Below, piece after piece: positions 24,730-32,174 of a stretch of 54,266 nucleotides of DNA; the first letter of the stretch is position 1; each line of letters begins with the position of its first letter. The notes beneath the pieces were generated by a model, which was given only the letters and a program-made list of their open reading frames with translations, did not search any database and was not told the DNA's origin. Origin of the DNA: F23-B02 sp963625685 (GTDB lineage Bacteria; Bacillota; Clostridia; Oscillospirales; Oscillospiraceae); NCBI GenBank assembly GCA_963625685.1, contig CAVFTR010000012.1:1-54266 (forward strand). Reading direction: 5' to 3'. The translations under genes and the position numbers were made by a program.

Positions 24730-25097
24730 AGCGGCGAATTACTGTGCCTGCCGATACATTTATCTCCGGCGTCCCGGTTCGGAACATTGGCGGAAACCGT
24801 GACGTTTCGCATCCAATAGATGCAGCTTAAGTTGTCGGGCGCGTTTGCCTTCCCCTCAAGGGGAAGGCAAAGTGGCAGCAGTGTTGCGGTTTTGCCGGCA
24901 GCTTCGATTCGGGCCAGCGCAAAATATATGTATAGATGTAATTTTAATGCGCCGCCAAAAAACACCTCATCCGCCGGCTGCGCCGGCACCTTCCCCTCAA
25001 GGGGAAGGCAGCCGCCCGCACGGCGAGTGCCACGGCAGTGCCCGGAGCACCGGCAATATGAGTGTCCGTGACTGCGTCAATTCACCGCTAAAAAGCC
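24722..25097. repeat. Repeat element (about 375 bp)
   Basis: Edges TTTTTTAGCGGCGAATT (left) and AATTCACCGCTAAAAA (right) are inverted copies. Inside are a bare CTTCCCC stem at 24848-24868 and a full three-hairpin module at 24962-25010 (reverse). No gene is seen. The -35 box of the next promoter begins immediately after the right edge. Confidence 0.75.
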
Positions 25098-25126
25098 TTG
25101 AAAATGATGCGCGTATCGGATATAAT
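25098..25126 (+). promoter_or_regulatory. Promoter of the ACT-PFL pair
   Basis: TTGAAA (25098-25103), a 17-bp spacer and TATAAT (25121-25126), starting at the boundary of the repeat element. Confidence 0.7.
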
Positions 25127-25158
25127 GACTTGATAAAACAGCACGGGAGTGACGAAAA

Positions 25159-25428
25159 ATGAAAGCAATAGTGACGGTCGTCGGCAAGGATCAGGTCGGC
25201 ATAATCGCGGGCGTGTGCAACACGCTGGCCGACCACAGCATAAATGTTCTGGACATAAGCCAGACCATCATGGAGGGCTACTTCACGATGATGATGGTCG
25301 TCGACCTCGAGCTGTGCGACGAGCCCTTCGCGAGCCTCAAGAGCGTGCTGAAGACCTACGGCGAGGGGCGCGGCCTGTCCATCCGCATCCAGCGCGAGGA
25401 TATTTTCGACGCGATGCACAAGCTGTGA
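25159..25428 (+). CDS. ACT domain protein (UPF0237)
   Basis: 89-residue cytosolic protein formed by a single ACT-like domain. VTVVGKDQVGIIAGVCNTLADHSINVLDISQT is the classic ligand-binding strand-turn-helix, followed by a second beta-alpha half. UPF0237 proteins are almost always encoded just before a UPF0210/PFL protein, as here (9-nt gap). They are thought to bind an amino acid or small ligand and regulate the partner; no reaction is established. The ATG has GGGAGTG upstream. Confidence 0.92.
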   Translation: MKAIVTVVGKDQVGIIAGVCNTLADHSINVLDISQTIMEGYFTMMMVVDLELCDEPFASLKSVLKTYGEGRGLSIRIQREDIFDAMHKL

Positions 25429-25437
25429 GGTGCCGCG

Positions 25438-26796
25438 ATGCTGAGCCTTAACAACATTTTTGATACGATCGACATGATCGACAGGCAGCACCTGGACATC
25501 CGCACGATCACCATGGGCATATCGCTGCTCGACTGCGCGAGCGAGGACCCCGGGCGCTGCTGCGAAAGGATATACGACAAGATATGCCGCCGTGCGGAAA
25601 AGCTCGTTAAGACGGGCGAGGATATCGAGAGCGAGTTCGGCATACCCATCGTCAACAAGCGCATCTCCGTAACGCCAATAGCGCTCGTCGCGGGCAGCTG
25701 CGAGACCGCGGACTATGTCCCCTTCGCGCTGACGCTCGACCGCGCTGCCAAGACCTGCGGCGTTAATTTCATCGGCGGCTACTCCGCGCTGGTACACAAG
25801 GGCGAAAGCCGCGGCGATACGCTGCTGCTGCGCGCGATACCGCAGGCGATGGCTCAGACCGAGCTTGTCTGCTCGAGTGTGAACGTCGGTTCGACGAGGG
25901 CGGGCATCAACATGGACGCCGTCGCCAAAATGGGCCGCATAATAAAGGAGACGGCGCATCTGACCCGCGATACCGACGGGCTCGGCTGCGCAAAGCTCGT
26001 GGTGTTCTGCAACGCCGTCGAGGATAATCCCTTCATGGCCGGCGCGTTCCACGGCGTGGGCGAGGCCGACAGCGTCATTAACGTCGGCGTCTCCGGCCCC
26101 GGCGTCGTGTACCACGCGCTGCAAAAGTGCAAGGGCGCGCCCTTTGACGTCGTGGCAGAGACGATAAAAAAGACAGCGTTCCAGATAACGCGCATGGGCC
26201 AGATGGTCGCGGCCGAGGCATCACGCAGGCTCGATACGCCCTTCGGCATCGTCGACCTCTCCCTCGCGCCGACCCCCGCCGTGGGAGACAGCGTCGCGCG
26301 CATACTTGAGGAGATGGGGCTCGAGACCTGCGGCACCCACGGCACGACCGCCGCGCTCGCGCTACTTAACGACGCGGTCAAAAAGGGCGGCGTGATGGCC
26401 TCGGGCCACGTCGGCGGCCTGTCCGGCGCCTTCATCCCCGTGTCAGAGGACGAGGGCATGATCGCCGCCGCCGGGAGCGGCACGCTCACGATAGACAAGC
26501 TCGAGGCCATGACCTGCGTGTGCTCGGTCGGGCTGGACATGATAGCCGTCCCCGGCGACACGAGCGCCGAGACGATATCGGCCATGATCGCCGACGAGGC
26601 CGCCATCGGCATGGTCAACAGCAAGACCACCGCCGTGCGCGTGATACCCGTCGAGGGCAAGGGTGTCGGAGATATGATAGAGCTCGGCGGGCTTCTGGGC
26701 TCGGCCCCCGTCATGCCGGTCCACAGGGCGTGCAGCTCCGGCTTCATCGCCCGCGGCGGCCGCATCCCCGCCCCGCTCCAGAGCCTGAAAAATTGA
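25438..26796 (+). CDS. PFL family protein (UPF0210/DUF711)
   Basis: 452-residue cytosolic protein of the UPF0210 family, distantly related to pyruvate formate-lyase-type barrels. Blocks typical of the family are present: IDMIDRQHLDIRTITMGI, GIPIVNKRISVTPIA, NFIGGYSALVHKG, INMDAVAKMG and GTTAALALLNDAVKKGG. Function is unknown; it is co-transcribed with the ACT partner. The ATG has a modest upstream site (GAGGTGCCGCG). Its stop is followed within a few bases by a repeat terminus (TTTTTCAGTGGCGCA). Confidence 0.9.
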   Translation: MLSLNNIFDTIDMIDRQHLDIRTITMGISLLDCASEDPGRCCERIYDKICRRAEKLVKTGEDIESEFGIPIVNKRISVTPIALVAGSCETADYVPFALTLDRAAKTCGVNFIGGYSALVHKGESRGDTLLLRAIPQAMAQTELVCSSVNVGSTRAGINMDAVAKMGRIIKETAHLTRDTDGLGCAKLVVFCNAVEDNPFMAGAFHGVGEADSVINVGVSGPGVVYHALQKCKGAPFDVVAETIKKTAFQITRMGQMVAAEASRRLDTPFGIVDLSLAPTPAVGDSVARILEEMGLETCGTHGTTAALALLNDAVKKGGVMASGHVGGLSGAFIPVSEDEGMIAAAGSGTLTIDKLEAMTCVCSVGLDMIAVPGDTSAETISAMIADEAAIGMVNSKTTAVRVIPVEGKGVGDMIELGGLLGSAPVMPVHRACSSGFIARGGRIPAPLQSLKN

Positions 26797-27130
26797 TTTT
26801 TCAGTGGCGCACGGAGGCACCTGCGGATACGTTTATTGCGGCGGCACGGTATCGAAACCTCGGAGAAAACAAGTACGTTTCGCTCCCCGCAAGTGCGGAG
26901 CAAGCTTTGCCAGCACACTGTAGGGAACTTATCCTGCCCGGCACTGCCGTGCAGGCAGCTCGCATGTAAACTAAGCAAGCAGTCGCTGCCATAGCCCGAC
27001 CGTAAGCTTCCGGCAGACTCTGCAGGCAACTTATCCTGCCCGTTCCGCATGCTGCGGTTTCCTCCGCAGCCACCGGTCGGGACAGCGCAAAAAACGTGCC
27101 GGCACGATCTCAATGCGCCGCCAAAAAAAC
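26797..27130. repeat. Repeat element (about 330 bp)
   Basis: Edges TTTTTCAGTGGCGCA and TGCGCCGCCAAAAAAA. The interior has two reverse copies of the GGAAC-GGGCAAGATAA-GTTCC motif (near 26918-26945 and 27020-27043). No gene. It ends right before the birA ribosome binding site. Confidence 0.7.
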
Positions 27131-27135
27131 GTACA

Positions 27136-27163
27136 GGAGAGGCGCCAAAGCGCCGCCAAAAAG
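27136..27163 (+). promoter_or_regulatory. Ribosome binding site with inserted hairpin (birA)
   Basis: GGAGAG (27136-27141) is 23 nt from the ATG, but the hairpin GGCGC-CAAA-GCGCC (27141-27154) between them would shorten the effective spacing to about 9 nt. An almost identical leader precedes the gene at 31329. Confidence 0.6.
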
Positions 27164-27901
27164 ATGGAGATAAAGCTACAGGCCTTTGAGAGCCTTGATT
27201 CAACGAACGATCATCTGAAAAAGCTCGCCTCCGAGGGCGCGGCGGAGGGCACGGTCGTCATCGCCGACGCGCAGACCGCGGGCCGCGGCCGGATGGGCCG
27301 GAGCTTCGCGTCAGCGCCGGGCTGCGGCATATACATGTCGATGCTGCTGCGTCCGGAAAACTGCGCCGCCGACTGCGCTGTGAGCCTCACGGCGGTCGCC
27401 GCCGTCGCGGTGTGCCGCGCCGTCGAGAAGACCTGCGGGCGCGCGCCGGGCATAAAATGGGTAAACGACCTGTACATGCGCGGCAAAAAGATATGCGGCA
27501 TACTGTGCGAAAGCTCGGTCGCGGACGGCAGGGTCAACTACGCCGTGCTCGGCATAGGCCTGAACGTCACGACCAAAACCGAGGACTTCCCCGAGGAGCT
27601 GCGCGATACGGCCGGCTCGCTGTACACGCAGACGGGCTTCAGCTTCGAGCGCGGCAAGCTCATCGCCGCCATCATCGCCGAGCTGAGCTCGCTGTACGGG
27701 TTGTGGCTCGAGGGACCGGGCGTCTGCCACGCGGAATACAAGCGCCGCTGCATCGTCCTCGACCGGCAGATAACGGTCAGCTCGCCCGAGGGCGAGTACG
27801 ACGCGGTCGCCGAGAATATAAGCGCCGACTACGGCCTCGTTCTGCGCCTTCCCGACGGAGGGCGGAAAACGGTGCACAGCGGCGAGGTGAGCATAAGCTG
27901 A
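27164..27901 (+). CDS. birA: Biotin--[acetyl-CoA-carboxylase] ligase
   Basis: 245-residue BPL/LplA-family ligase that attaches biotin to carboxylase carrier domains via biotinyl-AMP. The catalytic domain shows STNDHL near the start, the GRGRMGRSFAS biotinyl-AMP loop, IKWVNDLY and KICGILCE, then the small C-terminal SH3-like domain (about 200-245; ISADYGLVLRLPDGGRKTVHSGEVSI). It lacks the N-terminal winged helix of bifunctional BirA, so it is a group I ligase without repressor function. The ATG at 27164 fits the family start; the frame upstream is repeat sequence. Confidence 0.93.
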   Translation: MEIKLQAFESLDSTNDHLKKLASEGAAEGTVVIADAQTAGRGRMGRSFASAPGCGIYMSMLLRPENCAADCAVSLTAVAAVAVCRAVEKTCGRAPGIKWVNDLYMRGKKICGILCESSVADGRVNYAVLGIGLNVTTKTEDFPEELRDTAGSLYTQTGFSFERGKLIAAIIAELSSLYGLWLEGPGVCHAEYKRRCIVLDRQITVSSPEGEYDAVAENISADYGLVLRLPDGGRKTVHSGEVSIS

Positions 27902-28028
27902 GGCTCCGGGCCCGTTTTTGGGCGGCTCTGAGCGCCGCTGCCGGCCATCACAATAAAATAATCAGCTGACAGGTGCAGACAGCGGTTCGGTTTCTGCCAG
28001 CTTAAAATAAAGATCTGAGGTAATTGCA

Positions 28029-28655
28029 ATGAAAAAACAGACAGCGTATATTTTCGCGGCGTTCATCGTCGTGCTGATCATTCTTGCCATCGTCATCATG
28101 TGGCTGACCGGCGGCATCGGCGGCAATACTGATACGGACCCCAGCGCCGAGCCCGGCACGGCCAGCGCCTCGCCGCGCCAGACGCAGTTCGTCATACCGA
28201 CCGATACCCCCGCGCCGACAGAGACTCCCGCGCCCACGCCCACTGCGACGCCGGCTCCCGCGCCCACGCCCGTGCAGCCTGAGGGCACCGTCGTCGGCTC
28301 CGGCGCCTTCGACTCCGCGACGGGCACCGGCCTCAACACCCACACCGTGTGGACGGCAGCCGAGCAGTCAGACGGCAGCGTGAAGCTCAGCCTGTCGGTG
28401 TACGTGCGCTCGTACACGCTGGAGATCGGCCCGCGCAGCGTCGCGGTGAGCGTAAACGGCAGCACTGTCAGCGGCCTGACGCGCGCGTTCAGCGTCGACG
28501 CGCCCAACGTGCAGGTCGATACGCTCATCTATACCTGCACTGTCGACGTCTCGGGCAGCGATAATGTCGCCGTCGCCGTCGAATGGAACTACAAGGGCCA
28601 GTACAGCGGCAAGGATATCGACATGATCTCCTCCTCCGCCTCCATATCTTTTTAA
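28029..28655 (+). CDS. Membrane-anchored surface protein with Pro/Thr linker
   Basis: 208-residue protein with a single N-terminal membrane helix (about 7-26), a proline/threonine-rich linker (about 50-85, repeated APTPT/PAPTP) and a C-terminal beta-rich domain (about 90-208) of unrecognised family. The domain would face outside the cell. AGGT upstream of the ATG is a modest ribosome binding site. No neighbour suggests a role. The stop (TAA) sits within a repeat terminus, TTTTTAACGGCG. Confidence 0.72.
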   Translation: MKKQTAYIFAAFIVVLIILAIVIMWLTGGIGGNTDTDPSAEPGTASASPRQTQFVIPTDTPAPTETPAPTPTATPAPAPTPVQPEGTVVGSGAFDSATGTGLNTHTVWTAAEQSDGSVKLSLSVYVRSYTLEIGPRSVAVSVNGSTVSGLTRAFSVDAPNVQVDTLIYTCTVDVSGSDNVAVAVEWNYKGQYSGKDIDMISSSASISF

Positions 28656-29364
28656 CGGCGTTTTTTGACGGCGCATTAAAATTGTGCCTATACGTCTGTT
28701 GCGGAGGCCCGGTTCGGGACACCGGAGGAGACCGCTGCGTTTCGCGCTACGTGAGATCGTGCTGATCTGGTGCAAAGCTTCGGCGTACCCCTTGCCTTCC
28801 CCTTGAGGGGAAGGTGGGTCGCGAAGCGAGCCGGATGAGGTGTCATCAAATCGCGGCGACAGCCGCAGCAGCATTGTAGCCCGTTCCGTTTTAAAACGAA
28901 ACACAGCATAAAAAGACAGCTTTGACTTAAAGTCCGAGCTGTCTTTTCTGCGTAATATGATAATTTTGCTTCCGACCATGCGGGCGGGCGCCCCGACGTA
29001 TGGTTTTGGGTGCGGATGTAATAATTAATAACACCTCTTCAGTCAGCCTTGCGGCTGACAGCTTCCCCTCAAGGGGAAGCCAAGGGTGCACCGATCTCGC
29101 TGCCGGCCAAACCACGGCACACGGAACGGGCAAGCCCATTCCCTACATAAATATTGTAGGCGGCTTATGCCGCGATTTGAAGACACCTCATCCGCCGCGC
29201 AAGCGCGACCCACCTTCCCCTCAAGGGGAAGGCAAGGGGTATGCCCAAGCTTTGCACCAGATCAGCACGATCTCACGTAGCGCGAAACGCAGCGGTCTCC
29301 TCCGGTGTCCCGAACCGGGCCGCCGCAACAGACGTATAGGTATAATTTTAATGCGCCGCTAAAA
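28652..29364. repeat. Composite repeat element with long inverted arms
   Basis: Edges TTTTTAACGGCG...GGCGCATTAA and TTAATGCGCCGCTAAAAA. Arms of about 190 bp (28672-28860 and 29175-29362) are near-perfect inverted copies, each containing a CTTCCCC three-hairpin module (28795-28848, 29183-29233). A further module is at 29031-29081 and a terminator cassette at 28911-28947. A third copy of the arm is at 33995-34190. No gene is seen. Confidence 0.8.
28911..28947. terminator. Terminator cassette (GACAGC/GCTGTC)
   Basis: AAAAGACAGC and GCTGTCTTTT arms with inner GAC-TTAAA-GTC pairing, between convergent genes at 28655 (+) and 29359 (-). Confidence 0.7.
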
Positions 29365-29844
29365 ATGCGCTTCCAAAAAAACGGACTGCTCCTGAAGCTC
29401 GGGGGCGGCGTCCGCTCGGCCGAAGCCGTCGGTGACGATGAACGCGGCGGCTGCCGCCACCAGCAGGGCGAACACCGCGATAAGCGCCGTCTTGACCTTC
29501 TTCGAGCGCAGCGGCGAGGGCCGCGGAGGGCGCGGCGCGGCTTTCTCAGCGCTTTTTTTCTCCGGCGCTTGCGTCAGGTCCGCCGTTTCGGGCAGCGCCG
29601 CCTTTGCGCGCTCTGCCAGGCTTTCCATGCGCCGCTCGACCGCGCGCTGACGCTCGATGAGCTTTTTGCCCGTGAGCGCGTCCCGATTATACGGCTCCTC
29701 GGCGAGGATCTCGTCAAACAGAGCGTCGGCCTCGCCGGTCTCGCCAAGGCTCAGAAGCTGATACGCTCTGTCCATTTTCTTTTTGTGCATCCTGTCGTCC
29801 GGCGAACGCTCGAGCAGCTCCTCGAGCAGGGTCCTGTCCTCCAT
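29359..29844 (-). CDS. Small tail-anchored protein with TPR-like N-terminus
   Basis: 161-residue protein. The N-terminal half is helical and resembles a tetratricopeptide pair (YQLLSLGETGEADALFDEILAEEP, then YNRDAL). It is followed by a Pro/Lys-rich linker (about 92-115), one membrane helix (about 118-138) and a short outside tail. No named family. The ATG has AGGAGG upstream. The last residues (EAHF) and the TAG stop are encoded by the repeat terminus GCATTTTTAGCGGCGC, so insertion of the repeat has probably reset the C-terminus. Confidence 0.7.
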   Translation of the reverse strand: MEDRTLLEELLERSPDDRMHKKKMDRAYQLLSLGETGEADALFDEILAEEPYNRDALTGKKLIERQRAVERRMESLAERAKAALPETADLTQAPEKKSAEKAAPRPPRPSPLRSKKVKTALIAVFALLVAAAAAFIVTDGFGRADAAPELQEQSVFLEAHF

Positions 29845-29925
29845 TTTCCGATACCCTCCTTTCTGTGCTCAGATAATCATTTTATCATTTAATCCCGCCG
29901 CGGTCAATGAATCTGACAAAGAAAC

Positions 29926-29954
29926 TTGAACTTTCCGGGCTTCTGTATTAAAAT
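29926..29954 (+). promoter_or_regulatory. Promoter of the HAD phosphatase-plsY operon
   Basis: TTGAAC (29926-29931), a 17-bp spacer and TAAAAT (29949-29954), close upstream of a GGAGGAAGG site. Confidence 0.65.
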
Positions 29955-29972
29955 CATTGCGGAGGAAGGACT

Positions 29973-30626
29973 ATGAAAAAGCTTATTATATTCGATCTGG
30001 ACGGGACGCTGCTGTACACGCTCGAGGACCTGCACGCGTCGACGAATTTCGCGCTCGCGAGCGAGAGCCTGCCCGCGCGCAGCCTCGACGAGGTGCGCCG
30101 CTTTGTCGGCAACGGCATACGCAGGCTCATAGAGCGCGCCGTGCCGCCGGAGACTCCGCCGGAGCTGACAGACCGCGTTTTCGCCGCGTTCAGGCGGCAT
30201 TACGACGCAAACTGCATGGTGCTGACGCGCCCGTACCCCGGCGTTGCCGAGCTGCTCGGCAGGCTCAGAGCCCGGGGGGCGAGGCTGGGCGTCGTGTCGA
30301 ACAAGGCCGACGCGCCGGCAAAGGCGCTGATCGCGCACTATTTTCCCGACACCTTCGACAGCGTCGTCGGCGAGCGCGGGCCGGTGCGCAAAAAGCCAGC
30401 GCCCGACAGCGTTTTCGAGACCGTGCGCAGTCTCGGCTGCGAGATAGAGGACGCGGTATACGTCGGCGACTCCGACGTCGACGCTCAGACCGCCGCAAAC
30501 GCCGGCTGCGCCTGCGTGCTCGTGTCCTGGGGCTTTCGCGCCCGCGATACGCTCGAGCCCTTCGGCCGTCCGATAGCCGACGACGCGGACGGGCTTTACA
30601 GAATACTGACGGAGGCGGAGCTATGA
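29973..30626 (+). CDS. HAD-superfamily hydrolase, phosphoglycolate phosphatase-like
   Basis: 217-residue cytosolic phosphatase of HAD subfamily IA. Motif I is FDLDGTLL with nucleophile D8 and acid D10; the helical cap domain spans about 16-80. Motif II is VVSNK, motif III K around KKPAPDSV, and motif IV is YVGDSDVD. The closest family type is Gph (2-phosphoglycolate phosphatase), but substrates of this group vary. Its stop overlaps the plsY start (ATGA). Confidence 0.88.
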   Translation: MKKLIIFDLDGTLLYTLEDLHASTNFALASESLPARSLDEVRRFVGNGIRRLIERAVPPETPPELTDRVFAAFRRHYDANCMVLTRPYPGVAELLGRLRARGARLGVVSNKADAPAKALIAHYFPDTFDSVVGERGPVRKKPAPDSVFETVRSLGCEIEDAVYVGDSDVDAQTAANAGCACVLVSWGFRARDTLEPFGRPIADDADGLYRILTEAEL

Positions 30627-31279
30627 AAATAAACAGACCGCTCGCCGCCGCGCTTGCGGCCGCGGGCCTGGGCTATGCCATCGGGAACCTGAACCCGGCG
30701 TACGTCATGGGACTGCGCCGCGGCTACGATATCCGCAAAAAGGGCTCGGGCAACGCGGGCGCGACAAATCTGATGATACTCGAGGGCAAGAAGGCCGGTG
30801 CCTTCGTCATGTGCTTTGATATCAGCAAGGCCGCCGTGAGCGTGGCTGCTGCGCGAAAGCTGTTTCCGCGCAGCGCGCTGGCCGGAGAGGCCGCGGGCGC
30901 GGCCTGCATCCTCGGCCACATGTACCCCGCGCTGATGCGCTTTCGCGGCGGCAAGGGGCTTGCCTGCCTGGGCGGCGTTATCCTCGCCTTCGGCGTCAAC
31001 GATTTTCTCGCGACGCTGTTTCTCGAGTCGCTGCTGCTCATGGCGACGCGCTATCTCTGCCTCGTGCCGATAACGGGCGCGGTGTTCTACCCCGTCTACC
31101 ACGGCATCGAGCGCGGCGACTGGCGGGCTGCCGCCGTGCTGGGGCTCGTGACCCTGCCGATGCTCTCAAAGCATATCGAAAACCTCGAGCGCATAAAGCA
31201 GGGCAGGGAGCTCAAGCTCGATTTCCTCTGGGACCGCGACGGCGAGCTCGACCGCATAGGCTTCCTTGCCGAGGACTGA
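30623..31279 (+). CDS. plsY: Acyl-phosphate:glycerol-3-phosphate acyltransferase
   Basis: Integral membrane enzyme of 218 residues that acylates glycerol-3-phosphate at position 1 with acyl-phosphate, the first step of phospholipid synthesis. Three conserved cytosolic loops are seen: GYDIRKKGSGNAGATN, ILGHMYPALMRFRGGKGLA and the C-terminal SKHIENLERIKQGREL. It has five or so membrane helices. The start is coupled to the upstream HAD gene; GGAGGCGGAG precedes the ATG. An alternative long frame fused across the HAD gene is not coding. Confidence 0.94.
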   Translation: MKINRPLAAALAAAGLGYAIGNLNPAYVMGLRRGYDIRKKGSGNAGATNLMILEGKKAGAFVMCFDISKAAVSVAAARKLFPRSALAGEAAGAACILGHMYPALMRFRGGKGLACLGGVILAFGVNDFLATLFLESLLLMATRYLCLVPITGAVFYPVYHGIERGDWRAAAVLGLVTLPMLSKHIENLERIKQGRELKLDFLWDRDGELDRIGFLAED

Positions 31280-31300
31280 CGCGGCCGAAATAAATAAACG

Positions 31301-31328
31301 GGAGAGGCGCGAAAGCGCCGACTAAAAA
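31301..31328 (+). promoter_or_regulatory. Ribosome binding site with inserted GNRA hairpin (CmpB-type gene)
   Basis: GGAGAG (31301-31306), then GGCGC-GAAA-GCGCC (31306-31319), then an A-run and the ATG. The linear distance is 23 nt, the folded distance about 9 nt. It matches the leader at 27136-27163 almost base for base. Confidence 0.6.
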
Positions 31329-32174
31329 ATGAGCTTTACGGAAATATTATGGTTGTTTTTCATCTACGGCTTTGCCGGCTGGTGCGTTGAGGTCATCTTC
31401 CACGCGGCCAACAAGGGCATATTCATAAACCGCGGCTTTCTTATCGGCCCGATATGCCCGATCTACGGCTACGGCCTCGTCGCGGTCATCCTGGCGCTCA
31501 CGCCGATACAGGACAGGGTCTTCCTCGTGTACATATGCAGCGCGGTCATATGCTCGGTGTTCGAGCTCATCGTCGGCTGGGCGGCGGAGAAATTCATGCA
31601 CACGCGCCTGTGGGACTACAGCGACAACGCCTTCAACATCGGCGGCTATGTCTGCCTCAAGTTTTCGCTGCTGTGGGGCGTGGGCTGCATATGCATCCTG
31701 TACATCTTCCACCCGATGACGATGAGGCTAGTGTATCTGATCGAAGCGATACCGCATACGCACGGCAATGTGCTGCTGTGCATATTCTCGGCGATGTTCC
31801 TCACCGACCTCGGCATAACCGGCTTCAACGCCCTCAAGCTCGACGCGCACATGCGCGCCATCGACGAGGTCGCCCGCGCGCTCGAGCGCGTATCCTACGG
31901 CATCGGCGACGGCCTGACCGACGGCACGCTCAGGGTGCAGGAGCGCAGGGAGGACGCGCAGGAGGACGCGGCTCAGCTCCGCGCAAGGCTCAGGGGGCGC
32001 AGAGAGGACGCGCAGGAGGACGCCGCTCAGCTCCGCGAGAGGCTCAGGAGCCTGCTCGAGGAGCGAAACCTTGTTCACAGCCACCTGCTCAACGCCTTCC
32101 CGCGTCTGCGCCAGACGGAATACCGGTCGGCCTTTGAGCGTATACAGGAGCACAGGAAAAACAAACGCCCGTGA
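31329..32174 (+). CDS. CmpB-type membrane protein (putative ABC transporter permease family)
   Basis: 281-residue protein with four to five membrane helices in residues 1-170 (LWLFFIYGFAGWCVEVIFH..., GPICPIYGYG, WDYSDNAFNIGGYVCLKFSLLWG). This fits the family annotated as ABC_trans_CmpB; no ATPase partner is nearby, so the transporter label is doubtful. The C-terminal cytosolic part (about 180-275) is a charged coiled coil holding a tandem duplication of 51 nt with a 54-nt period (31944-31994, 31998-32048; REDAQEDAAQLR twice). The start uses the unusual hairpin-spaced site. Its stop overlaps the GTG of the next gene. Confidence 0.82.
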   Translation: MSFTEILWLFFIYGFAGWCVEVIFHAANKGIFINRGFLIGPICPIYGYGLVAVILALTPIQDRVFLVYICSAVICSVFELIVGWAAEKFMHTRLWDYSDNAFNIGGYVCLKFSLLWGVGCICILYIFHPMTMRLVYLIEAIPHTHGNVLLCIFSAMFLTDLGITGFNALKLDAHMRAIDEVARALERVSYGIGDGLTDGTLRVQERREDAQEDAAQLRARLRGRREDAQEDAAQLRERLRSLLEERNLVHSHLLNAFPRLRQTEYRSAFERIQEHRKNKRP

